Source: Brevundimonas sp. SORGH_AS_0993 (lineage in GTDB: Bacteria > Pseudomonadota > Alphaproteobacteria > Caulobacterales > Caulobacteraceae). From it: a stretch of DNA of 64,000 nt. A program made the position numbers and the translations under genes. Positions 41,952-50,542 of the stretch are shown here, in pieces; the first letter of the stretch is position 1; every line of letters begins with the position of its first letter. Location: positions 1,679,001-1,743,000 of the forward strand of contig NZ_JAUTAH010000001.1 in assembly GCF_030818545.1 (NCBI RefSeq), written 5' to 3'. Under the pieces are notes generated by a model. The model was not told the DNA's origin. It searched no databases and worked only from the letters and a program-made list of their open reading frames with translations.

Positions 41952-43133
41952 TTGCCGAATATCGACCTGGGTCATCTGCCGCTGGGCCACCTCGGAGCGG
42001 GCCGCACGGAACAGTTGGAACGGATCGCCCAGGCCGGCCTGGTGCGTCAGGGCCGCGTTTTCCTTCTGTCGTTCGACGCCATCCGCAAGGAGCTGGGCGA
42101 CCGCTGGCCCAACCGTGAAGAGATCGTCTGGCAAACGTTCGAACGCGACCTCGCCCGCGCCCTGCCTCCGCCCGACCAGTTCCTTCGCCTCAACGAGACG
42201 ACCATCATCGCGGCGATCGCCTCGGCCGACGCCTACGCCGGCCAGGTCAAATGCGCGGAGGTCTTCCGTCAGGTCCTGGCCTTCTTCCTGGGCCGCAATC
42301 AGGACAGCGACCTGTCCATGGCGCGCGTTTCGTCCCTGACGGCCCAGGCCGTGGTCGCTGAACAGATCGATCCGGCCGCGCCGCCGCCGCCCCCGCCCCC
42401 GCCAGCCGCCACGAACGAAAGGGCCGCAGCCGCCTGGCCTACCAACTGGATTCCGCCCCTGGAGTCGCGTCGGACCCGCACGACCTTCGTGACCGAACGG
42501 GACGGCCCGGCCGACATCGACCTTTGGGTCAGTCCTGTCTGGCGTCTGGATCTCGGCCTCGTCGGCGCCTACGCGGTGCGGCGCGGCCTGCCACGCGGCC
42601 TGGAGACCTTTACCGATCGGGACCTGTCGGCCATCGATCTTGGCGTCGCCGACTTTCTCGAACCGATCATGCAGGACTATCGGCGGAACGGCGCCGCCTT
42701 CGCCATCTTCTGCCCCTTCACCTTCACCACGATGTCGGCGCGGGGGTCGCGTCTGCGCCTCCTGGACCGCTGCGCGCCCTTCATCGAGGTCATGGGCAAA
42801 GCCGTCGTACTTGAGATCGATGGCCTGAGGCTCGGCGCGCCCGACAGCCGCATCAGCGACACCCTTTCGATGTGTCGCCCCTTCGGCCGGGTGCGGATGG
42901 TGTCGATCCACGACCCCCAGTCCTCTGAAATACTGTGGGCCGATCACGGGGCGGGGGGCGTGGCCCTCGACGCCGACGGTTTCACCCAGCGCCAGGCCGA
43001 GGCCGCCGCCGCCCGCGTCCGCAAGCGCCGCTCCAACATCCTGGTTCACGCTGTCCCCCCGACCTGGAGCCGCGACAGCCTGGCGGCCAACGGCGTCACC
43101 CACATCACCGAGGCGCGCCAGACAGCGGAATGA
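41952..43133 (+). CDS. Unrecognised two-part protein with polyproline linker
   Basis: A 393-residue protein I do not recognise. Residues 1-130 are helical (VFRQVLAFFLGRNQDSDLS), then a PPPPPPPP linker (about 143-152), then a larger alpha/beta part (about 180-370) with VEFLEPIM-like and VVLEIDGLRLGAPDSRI segments that recall a degenerate EAL/GGDEF-like signalling fold, without intact catalytic motifs. TTG 41952 follows GAAGG; it begins 10 bp after DUF1365 and may be in that operon. It is the last intact gene before a degraded stretch. Confidence 0.7.
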   Translation: MPNIDLGHLPLGHLGAGRTEQLERIAQAGLVRQGRVFLLSFDAIRKELGDRWPNREEIVWQTFERDLARALPPPDQFLRLNETTIIAAIASADAYAGQVKCAEVFRQVLAFFLGRNQDSDLSMARVSSLTAQAVVAEQIDPAAPPPPPPPPAATNERAAAAWPTNWIPPLESRRTRTTFVTERDGPADIDLWVSPVWRLDLGLVGAYAVRRGLPRGLETFTDRDLSAIDLGVADFLEPIMQDYRRNGAAFAIFCPFTFTTMSARGSRLRLLDRCAPFIEVMGKAVVLEIDGLRLGAPDSRISDTLSMCRPFGRVRMVSIHDPQSSEILWADHGAGGVALDADGFTQRQAEAAAARVRKRRSNILVHAVPPTWSRDSLAANGVTHITEARQTAE

Positions 43134-43183
43134 GCGATCCGCTCAGGGCCCTCTTCCGGTCGTTCCCGTCCACCGAGAACACG

Positions 43184-43335
43184 ACTAGAAGTCGTGATCG
43201 CGCGCGATCGCAAAGACGTTGGTCGGGGTCATTGCCTGCAAGGCGAAGCGGACGCCTTCGCACGAACCAGGGAGCACGAACCAGGGAGATGGCGCTGAGC
43301 GGCGCCCACTCGCAGGGCTTGGCCGCCGCAGTCTT
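43184..43335 (-). pseudogene. 3' remnant of an unidentified gene
   Basis: Read on the minus strand, the stretch ending at TAG 43184 gives EGVRFALQAMTPTNVFAIAR and ends RDHDF, a well-formed C terminus with good codon use but no start. It becomes continuous with upstream sequence (QALRVGAAQRHLPGSC) only if one copy of the 14-bp duplication at 43261-43288 is removed. It directly abuts the AsnC remnant. The family is not recognised. Confidence 0.55.
43261..43288. repeat. Perfect 14-bp tandem duplication
   Basis: CACGAACCAGGGAG occurs twice in a row (43261-43274 and 43275-43288). Because 14 is not a multiple of three, it shifts the reading frame of the remnant gene that contains it, which looks like a slippage-type inactivation. 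Confidence 0.95.
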
Positions 43336-43443
43336 CGCGTTGCGAGACAGACCGACGCGATGGGCCAGGGTCTGAACCGGCAGCCGGGCGTCCTTGGTCA
43401 GTTCGGCGACAAGACGACGGCCGATGGCGTCCAGCGCGCTCAC
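43336..43443 (-). pseudogene. Truncated Lrp/AsnC regulator, N-terminal fragment
   Basis: From ATG 43443, 36 residues match the AsnC/Lrp DNA-binding start: LDAIGRRLVAELTKDARLPV then TLAHRVGLSRNA, that is helix-turn-helix up to the recognition helix. The sequence then leaves the family abruptly, without the rest of the helix or the RAM effector domain. The ATG overlaps the stop of the M20 hydrolase gene, so the regulator was once operonic with it. A deletion joining it to another gene's end is the simplest reading. Confidence 0.7.
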
Positions 43444-44639
43444 GCCGTCTGCATGTCCTCGAAGAAGGTCTCGACCAGAGCGGTCCAGAAGGCGACGCCC
43501 GTTTCAAGGGCGGCGTCGTTGAAGTCGTAGCGGGGATTGTGCAGCAGACATCCGCCCGTCCCCGGCCCATTCCCAAAGCCCAGATAGGCGCCCGGCGTCC
43601 GTTCCAGCATGAAGGCGAAGTCTTCCGACCCCATGATGGGCGCTATATCCGTCGCAACACGGTCTTCGCCCACGGCGCGACGCGCGGCCCGCGCCGCCAG
43701 ATCGGTTGAGGCGACATCGTTCACCAGCGCGGGATAGCGTTCCTGGTAATCCAGGATGACCTTTACGCCGTAGGCGGTCTCCACCCCTCTGCAATGCGCC
43801 TGCATCCGACACCGAATCTCTTCGATCACCGGGCGCTCGAACCAGCGCAGGGAGCCGCCCAGCGTCACCACATCGGGCAGGACGTTATGCGCCGATCCGC
43901 CTGCGATCATCGTTACCGCCAGGAGAGCGGCGGCGCTGGCGGGCGTCTGACGCGGCACGATGGTCTGAAACCCCATGACCAGGGCGGCGGCCGCGACAAC
44001 AGCGTCCCCGCCGACCGCGGGAAACGCCGCATGGCCGCCTTCGGCCTCGACGCGGACGTCGAAGGTGTCAAATCCCGCCAGCATGGCCCCGGCGCGCGTG
44101 ATGAAACGACCGATCTCCAGATCGGGCATATTGTGAAGGGCGAAGACCTGGCGGACGGGAAAGCGGTCGAAAAGGCCCTGCTCCACCATGCGTCGGCCGC
44201 CGCCCTCGTTCTCTTCCGCAGGCTGGAAGATGAAGACGATGTCTCCGGGGAACGGGCCGCGCGTTCTCGTCAGATCGACGATGCGACGAGCCGCGCCCAG
44301 CAAAAGCGCCGTGTGGCCGTCGTGACCGCAGGCGTGCATGACGCCGGAATGTTTCGACCGATAGGCGATCTCCGTCGCTTCTTCGATCGGCAGGGCGTCC
44401 ATGTCCGCACGAAGACCGATGGCGGGGGCCTGCGTCCCTTCCGCGCCGCGCAGCACGCCGATCACACCGGTTTCGGCGATCCCTTCGTGAACCTCCAGCC
44501 CCCAGGTCCGCAGGCGTTCGGCGACGAAACCGGCGGTTCTGCGTTCCTGAAACGCCAGTTCAGGATGGGCGTGGATATCCCGCCGCCACTCGACGATCTC
44601 GCCGCCATGCCGAGCGAACCAGTCCCGCGTTTCAGACAT
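43440..44639 (-). CDS. M20-family amidohydrolase (hippurate-hydrolase-like)
   Basis: A 399-residue binuclear-metal amidohydrolase that would cleave N-acyl amino acids or similar amides. The fold's motifs are intact: GLRADMDALPI (about 76-86), HACGHDGHTALLLG (about 100-113), the catalytic Glu pair in PAEENEGGGR, and the C-terminal His-bearing strand SEDFAFML. Length matches HipO/IAA-amino-acid hydrolases. It is the second gene behind a TonB receptor and an alpha/beta hydrolase (6 bp gap), suggesting import and hydrolysis of one ligand. Confidence 0.92.
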   Translation of the reverse strand: MSETRDWFARHGGEIVEWRRDIHAHPELAFQERRTAGFVAERLRTWGLEVHEGIAETGVIGVLRGAEGTQAPAIGLRADMDALPIEEATEIAYRSKHSGVMHACGHDGHTALLLGAARRIVDLTRTRGPFPGDIVFIFQPAEENEGGGRRMVEQGLFDRFPVRQVFALHNMPDLEIGRFITRAGAMLAGFDTFDVRVEAEGGHAAFPAVGGDAVVAAAALVMGFQTIVPRQTPASAAALLAVTMIAGGSAHNVLPDVVTLGGSLRWFERPVIEEIRCRMQAHCRGVETAYGVKVILDYQERYPALVNDVASTDLAARAARRAVGEDRVATDIAPIMGSEDFAFMLERTPGAYLGFGNGPGTGGCLLHNPRYDFNDAALETGVAFWTALVETFFEDMQTA

Positions 44640-44645
44640 GGCGCC

Positions 44646-45497
44646 TCAACCTTCGATGTCGCGCAGAAAACACGCGAGTTCGGCCGCGAACAGGGCGGGG
44701 TGTTCGAAGAAGGGCGCGTGACCCGCCGGCAGAAGCTGGACCGCGTCTCGCCACAGCCGTCCCCACGCCAGGCTCTGAAGAACCTCGACATGCAGGAAGG
44801 GATCTTCCTCGCCTTGAAGAACGGCGATCGGGCCATCCCATCCGGCGACCACCGAACGCTGATGAAAGCCGTCTTGCCCCTTGAGCCAATTGGCGGAAAA
44901 GGTCGCCCGCAATCGTCCGTCGGTCCTTCGCGCATCGACCAGAAACGCCTCCGGCTTGGCCCGTCGACCGCCGTAGAGCGCCTCGACATAGGACTGCAGC
45001 ATCGCCTCCGGCGGCTCTTCCATAAAGGCGACAGCCATGACCTCGGTGTCACGGAAAGACCCCGGCAGTTCGTCATGGCCCGGTCCGCACGGCGGCGTGC
45101 CCGTCAGGACCAGGCCGGACATGGCCATGCCCTGACCGATGGCCTCGATGGCGATGTGTCCCCCCAACGACCAGCCCAGCACCACCGGCGCCGGGAGCGC
45201 CAGCCGCTCGACCGTCTCGGCGACGATCCGAGCCATCGCGGGGATGGTGTAGAAGGTTTGCGGGTCGCGCGCGTCCTCGGACTCTCCGCAACCGGGTAAA
45301 TCCAGGGCGACCAACCGTCGACCGTCCAGAGCGGGTTCGACCATAAGGTCGGCGAAGGCCGCCTTCGAGGCGCTGTTTCCGTGGACCAGGACAAGGGGCG
45401 CGCCTTCCCCCGGACGATTCCAGACCGCGATGCGGCCCGCCGCCGTTTCCACGTCGCGCGCTTCGACGCCGGCGGGAAGCGCAGAACTCATCGTCAT
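44646..45497 (-). CDS. Alpha/beta-fold hydrolase
   Basis: A 283-residue serine hydrolase. The oxyanion region LVLVHGNSASKAAF (about 36-49), nucleophile elbow VLGWSLGGHIAIEA with Ser about 110, acidic residue near LQGEEDPFLHVE, and catalytic His in LPAGHAPFFEH are all visible. There is no signal peptide. It lies 4 bp after the TonB receptor on the same strand and before the amidohydrolase; an esterase acting on the imported compound is likely, but the substrate is unknown. Confidence 0.9.
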   Translation of the reverse strand: MTMSSALPAGVEARDVETAAGRIAVWNRPGEGAPLVLVHGNSASKAAFADLMVEPALDGRRLVALDLPGCGESEDARDPQTFYTIPAMARIVAETVERLALPAPVVLGWSLGGHIAIEAIGQGMAMSGLVLTGTPPCGPGHDELPGSFRDTEVMAVAFMEEPPEAMLQSYVEALYGGRRAKPEAFLVDARRTDGRLRATFSANWLKGQDGFHQRSVVAGWDGPIAVLQGEEDPFLHVEVLQSLAWGRLWRDAVQLLPAGHAPFFEHPALFAAELACFLRDIEG

Positions 45498-45501
45498 GCC
45501 C

Positions 45502-47721
45502 TCAGAATCGCGCCGTCAGGGTCAGGCCGAAGGTGCGGGGTTCGCCATAGGCCGTGGTCTTCAAGACGCCGATGGCGGAACGATCGTCCATATAGGTCTC
45601 ATAGGCCTCGTCTCCGACGTTCTTGACCCAGGCGAAGGCGTCCCAGCGGCTGGTTCTCAGACCGAAACGAAAGTCCACCACGCTGCGCGCGTCCCCCTTG
45701 AAACGATCCGAATTGGTCGCCTCGTAATAGACCTCCGATTGACCGCTGAAATCGATGCGCGCCACCAGTTCACCCAGAGAGACCGGCCAGACCTGTTCGG
45801 CCGAGGCGTGAACCGTGAACCTGGGCGCTCCGATCACGCGCTTGCCCGAACAGTCCGCCGAACCGCCGCCCAGCGACGTCGGCACGCTGCAGTTCTCGAA
45901 ACGATCGTAGGTCGCGTCCGTGTATCCGCCGGAAAAATCCAATCGCAATCCTTGCGCAACGAAGGCCGTCAACTCCAGCTCCGCCCCGTTGATGGTCGCC
46001 TTGCCCGCGTTGCTGAGCGTGACCCCCGAGCCCAGCAGTTGCGACACCTGAAGGTCGTCGTAGCGTGTGGTGAAGACGGCGGCGTTCACGCGCAAACGCC
46101 GGTCGAACAGGTCGCTCTTCACCCCCGCTTCGCCGCTAGTGGCGCTCTCCGGCCCCGCCGACAGTCCATTGACGGAACTGACCAGATCGACGTTGAAGGC
46201 CGCGCTCTTGAAGCCCTTGGCGATCCGTCCGTAAAGCAGGATGGAAGGCGTCGCCTTGTACGAGAGAGAGACCGTCGGCGACAGATCGCCGTCGGACGCA
46301 TCAGCAGCATAGTTCAGCGTCGGCAGACCCAGCAGGCTGAAGACGCCAGCCTGATCGTTCTGTCCGAACTGGACCGTCTTGTCCTCCTTGGAATACCGCA
46401 GGCCGAGCGAACCGCTCAGGCGGTCGCTGAAGTCGTGGTCGATGTCGCCGAACAATGCGTAGCCTTCGGACTTGACCGAGCCGATGGTGGTGAGGCCGGG
46501 GTTCCCGGGAATGCCGAACCCCGCCCCCAAGGTCAGTATGCGATCCGTATCCACCTTCTGATTGTAGGCGTAGGCGCCGACCGTGTAGCGACTCTTCGGG
46601 CCCAATCGGCCGGCAAGGCGCAGTTCCTGGGAGAAAATCTCCGTCGTGTCGCTCCACAGGTCCGAAGACAAATAGTCGACCTGGTTTTGATCGTCGTCCA
46701 GAGAAGCGTCGTATCGGCTTCGCCGCCAGGCCGTGATCGACGTCAGGGCTCCCAGCGCCACATCCTGCTCCGCCGTCAGCGAGAGGCCATAGTTGTCCCG
46801 CGTCAAGCTGTCTGGACGGTTGTTGTCGATCCTATGCGGCGTCGTCTTCTGGGTCACGACATCGGCGCTGGTGTAGCCGGCGAGATCGACCACCTGGAAG
46901 AAGGCCGGATGTCCCCGATCATTCAGCCCGTCGAACGACAGTACGATCTTGGTCGTGTCTCGCGGCGTATAATAGAGCGACGCGCGATAGGAGGCGGTGT
47001 CGATGGCGTCCCCGTTCTGCCCGCCCGACAGATTTTCATAGACCCCGTCGCGTTTGACGTAACCCGCCGCCAGCTTGAACCCGAACTGATCCGACAGGGG
47101 CCCCATCACATAGGCTTGCAACCGATAGAGATCGTAGTTCCCGACCTCGACCCGTCCCTCGCCCTGCAGGACGTCTCCCGGTGATTTCGTGGCGATGTTG
47201 AAGACGCCGGCGATGGTGTTCTTGCCGAACAACGTCCCCTGCGGCCCACGCAAGACCTCGATCCGGTCGATGTCGATCAGTTCCTGATTATAGGCCTCGG
47301 GCCGCCCCAGATAGACGCCGTCCACATAGAAGCCGACGCCGGATTCGACTCCGATATTACGCACCAGGGTCGAAATGCCCCGAATTCCGACCTGCCCCTG
47401 CAAGGTTCCCGCGATCCCGCCGCTCATGGCCACGTTCGGCAAACGTTGGGTCAGGCCCTGGATGTCGTTGACGCCCGCCGCCTGCAACTGCTCGCCCGTC
47501 GTGACGCTGATGGAGGCGGGAACGTCCTGCGCCCGTTCCGCCACCTTGCGCGCGGTGACGACGATGTCCTCGACATGACCGACGACAGGCGGCGACGCCG
47601 TCGCCTCCTGGGCGACAGCCTGTCCTCCCGCCGCCAGAACGCTTGCCACCAGAACACTCGCCGCGACCCCGCCCATCAGCAGCCGACGACAGTCTTCCGA
47701 ATAACTAAGATGCCGCTTCAT
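45502..47721 (-). CDS. TonB-dependent receptor (siderophore-receptor-like)
   Basis: A 739-residue outer-membrane receptor. It has a signal peptide ending near QAVAQE, a TonB-box-like VEDIVVTARKVAERAQDVP, a plug domain (IDRIEVLRGPQGTLFGKNTI, about 140-160) and a 22-strand-type barrel ending in the C-terminal Phe (FGLTLTARF). ATG 47721 is the start; the longer frame runs into the promoter gap. First gene of a leftward unit with the two hydrolases, divergent from an AraC regulator by 159 bp. Confidence 0.95.
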   Translation of the reverse strand: MKRHLSYSEDCRRLLMGGVAASVLVASVLAAGGQAVAQEATASPPVVGHVEDIVVTARKVAERAQDVPASISVTTGEQLQAAGVNDIQGLTQRLPNVAMSGGIAGTLQGQVGIRGISTLVRNIGVESGVGFYVDGVYLGRPEAYNQELIDIDRIEVLRGPQGTLFGKNTIAGVFNIATKSPGDVLQGEGRVEVGNYDLYRLQAYVMGPLSDQFGFKLAAGYVKRDGVYENLSGGQNGDAIDTASYRASLYYTPRDTTKIVLSFDGLNDRGHPAFFQVVDLAGYTSADVVTQKTTPHRIDNNRPDSLTRDNYGLSLTAEQDVALGALTSITAWRRSRYDASLDDDQNQVDYLSSDLWSDTTEIFSQELRLAGRLGPKSRYTVGAYAYNQKVDTDRILTLGAGFGIPGNPGLTTIGSVKSEGYALFGDIDHDFSDRLSGSLGLRYSKEDKTVQFGQNDQAGVFSLLGLPTLNYAADASDGDLSPTVSLSYKATPSILLYGRIAKGFKSAAFNVDLVSSVNGLSAGPESATSGEAGVKSDLFDRRLRVNAAVFTTRYDDLQVSQLLGSGVTLSNAGKATINGAELELTAFVAQGLRLDFSGGYTDATYDRFENCSVPTSLGGGSADCSGKRVIGAPRFTVHASAEQVWPVSLGELVARIDFSGQSEVYYEATNSDRFKGDARSVVDFRFGLRTSRWDAFAWVKNVGDEAYETYMDDRSAIGVLKTTAYGEPRTFGLTLTARF

Positions 47722-47880
47722 AGTCGAACCCCCGTTCCGAAGGCCGAACGATGATGCGGATGACGGGCGCGTGTCTTTTGCCCGGCGCACTGAGTTTTTT
47801 GGAATGCGCAGTCTTTGTCGTTTTTCGTTGTCTTGACGGAAGGGCCATGATCCTCTTGTCGCCGTGGATGGAGGGCGGCC

Positions 47881-48930
47881 ATGACGCACCAGTTCCATTG
47901 GGGCGGATCCCAAGATCTGTCGGAAGCGTTTTCCGGCCTCGGCGTCTTGACGACAGATGGCGACGAGGCCGCCACCCTGTCTCGTATCCTGCTGGACGCC
48001 CAGGACGGAACCGGCTTCATCGAATACTACTGTGGCGACGATCTTAGGATCATGATCTTCAACTGCGCGTTCCGTCGGCGCCGCGCCTTCGAGGTTCACG
48101 ACGGCGATTGGGTGCGGCTGAACTTCAGCCTGGACCTGACGATCGATATGACGTTCGGCGGCGCGCTCACCGTCCATGAGCTTGAGCCGTCATGGCGCCT
48201 AATCCGCATGCCCCAAGCGCAGAACGTCGTCGAGGTCGTGCCCGCCGACGCGCGCCTGCAATGGGTGACGATATGCTGCAAACCCGAACGCCTGGCCCAG
48301 CTTTGCGGGGTAACGCCCGACGATCTGCCTTTCCGTCTCAACGGCGCCCAGACCGCGGACGACGACGTCATCTACCGCCCCTTTCCGCTCAGCCCGCCCT
48401 TGAAGACGCTGACCTCTCACGTCATCGGCGGACTGCGGCCTCGGGGCGGACTGGCCCGGTCCTATCTCGCCCGCAAGGCCGACGAACTGATGATCCTGGC
48501 GCTCGACCACCTTCTGCACGACCATGATCTGAACAGCTTGCAGGTTCGGCTCAGCGAGCGCGACGTCGAGGCTTTGCATGTCGCTCGCGACATTCTGGAC
48601 CGACAGATGGCCGCACCTCCCACGGTCAAGGCTCTAAGCCAGCGTGTCGGCGTCAACCGAAACAAACTCTTCTACGGCTTCAAGACCCTCTTCGGCGTCA
48701 GCGTTGCGGAATATGTCCAGGAACAGAGGATCAACCTGGCCCACCACCTCGTCACAACGACCGACGCGCCTTTGTCGGACATCGCCAACAAGGTGGGCTT
48801 TCGCTATCAATGCAATCTGTCGACCGCGTTCAAAGCGCGCTATCAGACCACGCCGCTCGCCCTGCGACGCAAAGGCGGCTTCAGAGCGTCTGTCGAAAAC
48901 GGTTCCCCGCGACCGACGACGTCGGGCTGA
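47881..48930 (+). CDS. AraC-family transcriptional regulator (PchR-like)
   Basis: A 349-residue regulator. The C-terminal 100 residues hold two helix-turn-helix motifs (VKALSQRVGVNRNKLFYGFK, then LSDIANKVGFRYQCNLSTAF), and the N-terminal 240 residues are a ligand-binding domain of the PchR/FpvR-associated kind. GGAGGG precedes ATG 47881. Its divergence from the TonB receptor suggests it activates that receptor and the hydrolases when the ligand is present. No binding site was clear in the gap. Confidence 0.9.
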   Translation: MTHQFHWGGSQDLSEAFSGLGVLTTDGDEAATLSRILLDAQDGTGFIEYYCGDDLRIMIFNCAFRRRRAFEVHDGDWVRLNFSLDLTIDMTFGGALTVHELEPSWRLIRMPQAQNVVEVVPADARLQWVTICCKPERLAQLCGVTPDDLPFRLNGAQTADDDVIYRPFPLSPPLKTLTSHVIGGLRPRGGLARSYLARKADELMILALDHLLHDHDLNSLQVRLSERDVEALHVARDILDRQMAAPPTVKALSQRVGVNRNKLFYGFKTLFGVSVAEYVQEQRINLAHHLVTTTDAPLSDIANKVGFRYQCNLSTAFKARYQTTPLALRRKGGFRASVENGSPRPTTSG

Positions 48931-48980
48931 CAGAGCGGGCATTGCGTCGGGTTCGACTTGATCGCGCCAAAGGGCGACAT

Positions 48981-49005
48981 GCAGGTGGAAAAAATTCCTA
49001 CCTGC
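48981..49005. terminator. Hairpin between convergent araC-type and tetR-type genes
   Basis: GCAGGT-GG pairs with CC-t-ACCTGC around AAAAAATT in the 143-bp gap between the two stops. One bulged base; no long T-run. It may be a bidirectional terminator; nothing else is visible in the gap. Confidence 0.35.
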
Positions 49006-49073
49006 CGAAGCGACCCACAGTCTTCACACCTGACATCGGTGGCTTAGGCACGAAGAGCGTCATGCTCAGGGAT

Positions 49074-49682
49074 TCACCGTTCCGCCTTCAGCAGAAAATA
49101 GGGCAGCAGGCCCGCGACGACCTTTCGGCTGGCATCGTCCTCCTGATCGAGCATGTCTCGGAGGGGCGCGCCGATCAGGGCGTCGCCGAATGCGCTCAGG
49201 GCGATGAACAGAACGGCGGACGAGAGCTGATTGCGGGAGGGATTGGACGGGTCGCCCAGTTTGTCCTCGATGGCGTGAACAAGGTTGTTTACGGCGGCCC
49301 TGACTGGTTCGAGATGGGTGAGATCGCCTTTGAGAACAATCCAGGCGGCCAGCTTTCCCGCCCCGCCTTCCGCGAAGGCGTCAAAAACGGCGTTGATGAG
49401 TTCGAGCGGCGCGCCTTCGTCTGTCCGCAGGCGCGCGATCGCCGTGTCCAGCGCATTGGACAGGTCCGCCACCATCGACCCCATGAGCGCCGACTGAAGA
49501 CCCTCGGCCGATCCGAAATGGTGGATCAGATTGGCGTGCGTCACGCCCAGATCATCGGCCACAGCCTTGAGGGTGACGGAATCCGGCCCCCCTCCCAGCA
49601 GCCTTGCACGGGCGGACGCCAGCGCTTCCAGCCGGGCCTCATCTGGAGTGCGTCGGCGACGACGGACACGCTCTATTGACAT
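49074..49682 (-). CDS. TetR-family regulator
   Basis: A 202-residue TetR-type repressor. Residues 15-60 form the DNA-binding domain, with LKAVADDLGVTHANLIHHFG as the helix-turn-helix; the remaining helices form the ligand-binding domain. An Arg-rich N terminus (RVRRRRRTPDEA) precedes it. It is divergent from the Coq4-like gene across 62 bp containing a TACAGTCATGTA dyad, so autoregulation and control of coq4-DUF2147 are likely. The ligand is unknown. Confidence 0.92.
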   Translation of the reverse strand: MSIERVRRRRRTPDEARLEALASARARLLGGGPDSVTLKAVADDLGVTHANLIHHFGSAEGLQSALMGSMVADLSNALDTAIARLRTDEGAPLELINAVFDAFAEGGAGKLAAWIVLKGDLTHLEPVRAAVNNLVHAIEDKLGDPSNPSRNQLSSAVLFIALSAFGDALIGAPLRDMLDQEDDASRKVVAGLLPYFLLKAER

Positions 49683-49692
49683 CGTTGTTAAT

Positions 49693-49704
49693 TACAGTCA
49701 TGTA
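49693..49704. promoter_or_regulatory. Dyad TACAGTCATGTA, possible TetR operator
   Basis: A 12-bp imperfect palindrome, TACA-GTCA-TGTA, in the centre of the short AT-rich gap between the TetR gene and the Coq4-like gene. Position fits an operator that would cover both promoters. Confidence 0.4.
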
Positions 49705-49744
49705 GATAGAAGATTGGTTAAGCGCACCGACAGGGAGAGAGCAA

Positions 49745-50542
49745 GTGACGGCGGAACTATTGATCGACGATGCGATGGCGCCTGTAGCCGCGCCTGCGCC
49801 GACGCGAACGGCCGGTCGGCTCAAACCCCGGCGCGTCCAGCCGTTCCGCGCCTTGCGCGCGCTGCGTCGCCTGATCGCCGACAAGGAAGACACCGCTCAG
49901 GTGTTCGAGATCATGAACGCCCTGGCTGGGGGGTCCGTCCGGCGCGGCTATCACAGGATGCTGGAAGAGGCCGAAGGCTCTCGCCAAGCCTTCCTCATGG
50001 TTGAACTGGCGGATCGTCTGCAAGACCGCGCCTGGCTGGAATCCCTGCCCCCCGGTTCGGTGGGCCGCGCCTATCTGGACTTCATCGACGAACGCAATCT
50101 GTCGGCCTACGGCTTGGCCGGGGAGAGCCGAAAAGTCGCCGATACGGACATCGAAGCCGCCCATCCCTATGCCTGGTATGCGCGCCGCCTGCGCGACGTT
50201 CATGATCTATGGCACATCCTGACCGGCTATCGCACCGACGCCTTGGGCGAGGCCTGCGTGGTCGCCTTCTCCCTGCCGCAGACGCGCAGCACCGGATTTG
50301 GGCTGATCGCGGCGGGCGTCGCCGTCGAAGCGGCCCGGGCGCGCACGGGTTATCCCTGCGCCCGCGCCATTCTTCAGGCCTGGCGCCGGGGACGGCGAGC
50401 GGCCTGGTTGCCAGGACTGGATTACGAGGCGCTGATGGCCGAACCGCTGGATCAGGCCCGCGCCCGCCTGGGTCTGGGCGAAACCACGCTTTACGATCAG
50501 ATTCCCGTCGAGGTTCGCAACACCCTTCTGGTCGCGCCCTAA
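49745..50542 (+). CDS. Coq4-like protein
   Basis: A 265-residue protein with the Coq4 signature HDLWH followed eleven residues later by Glu (in ILTGYRTDALGEAC), the zinc ligand set of the eukaryotic ubiquinone-biosynthesis protein Coq4, which acts in C1 decarboxylation/hydroxylation of the quinone ring. In bacteria Coq4 homologs are scattered and often near TetR regulators. GTG 49745 has GGGAGAG upstream. The role in quinone metabolism here is inferred from the motif only. Confidence 0.85.
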   Translation: MTAELLIDDAMAPVAAPAPTRTAGRLKPRRVQPFRALRALRRLIADKEDTAQVFEIMNALAGGSVRRGYHRMLEEAEGSRQAFLMVELADRLQDRAWLESLPPGSVGRAYLDFIDERNLSAYGLAGESRKVADTDIEAAHPYAWYARRLRDVHDLWHILTGYRTDALGEACVVAFSLPQTRSTGFGLIAAGVAVEAARARTGYPCARAILQAWRRGRRAAWLPGLDYEALMAEPLDQARARLGLGETTLYDQIPVEVRNTLLVAP

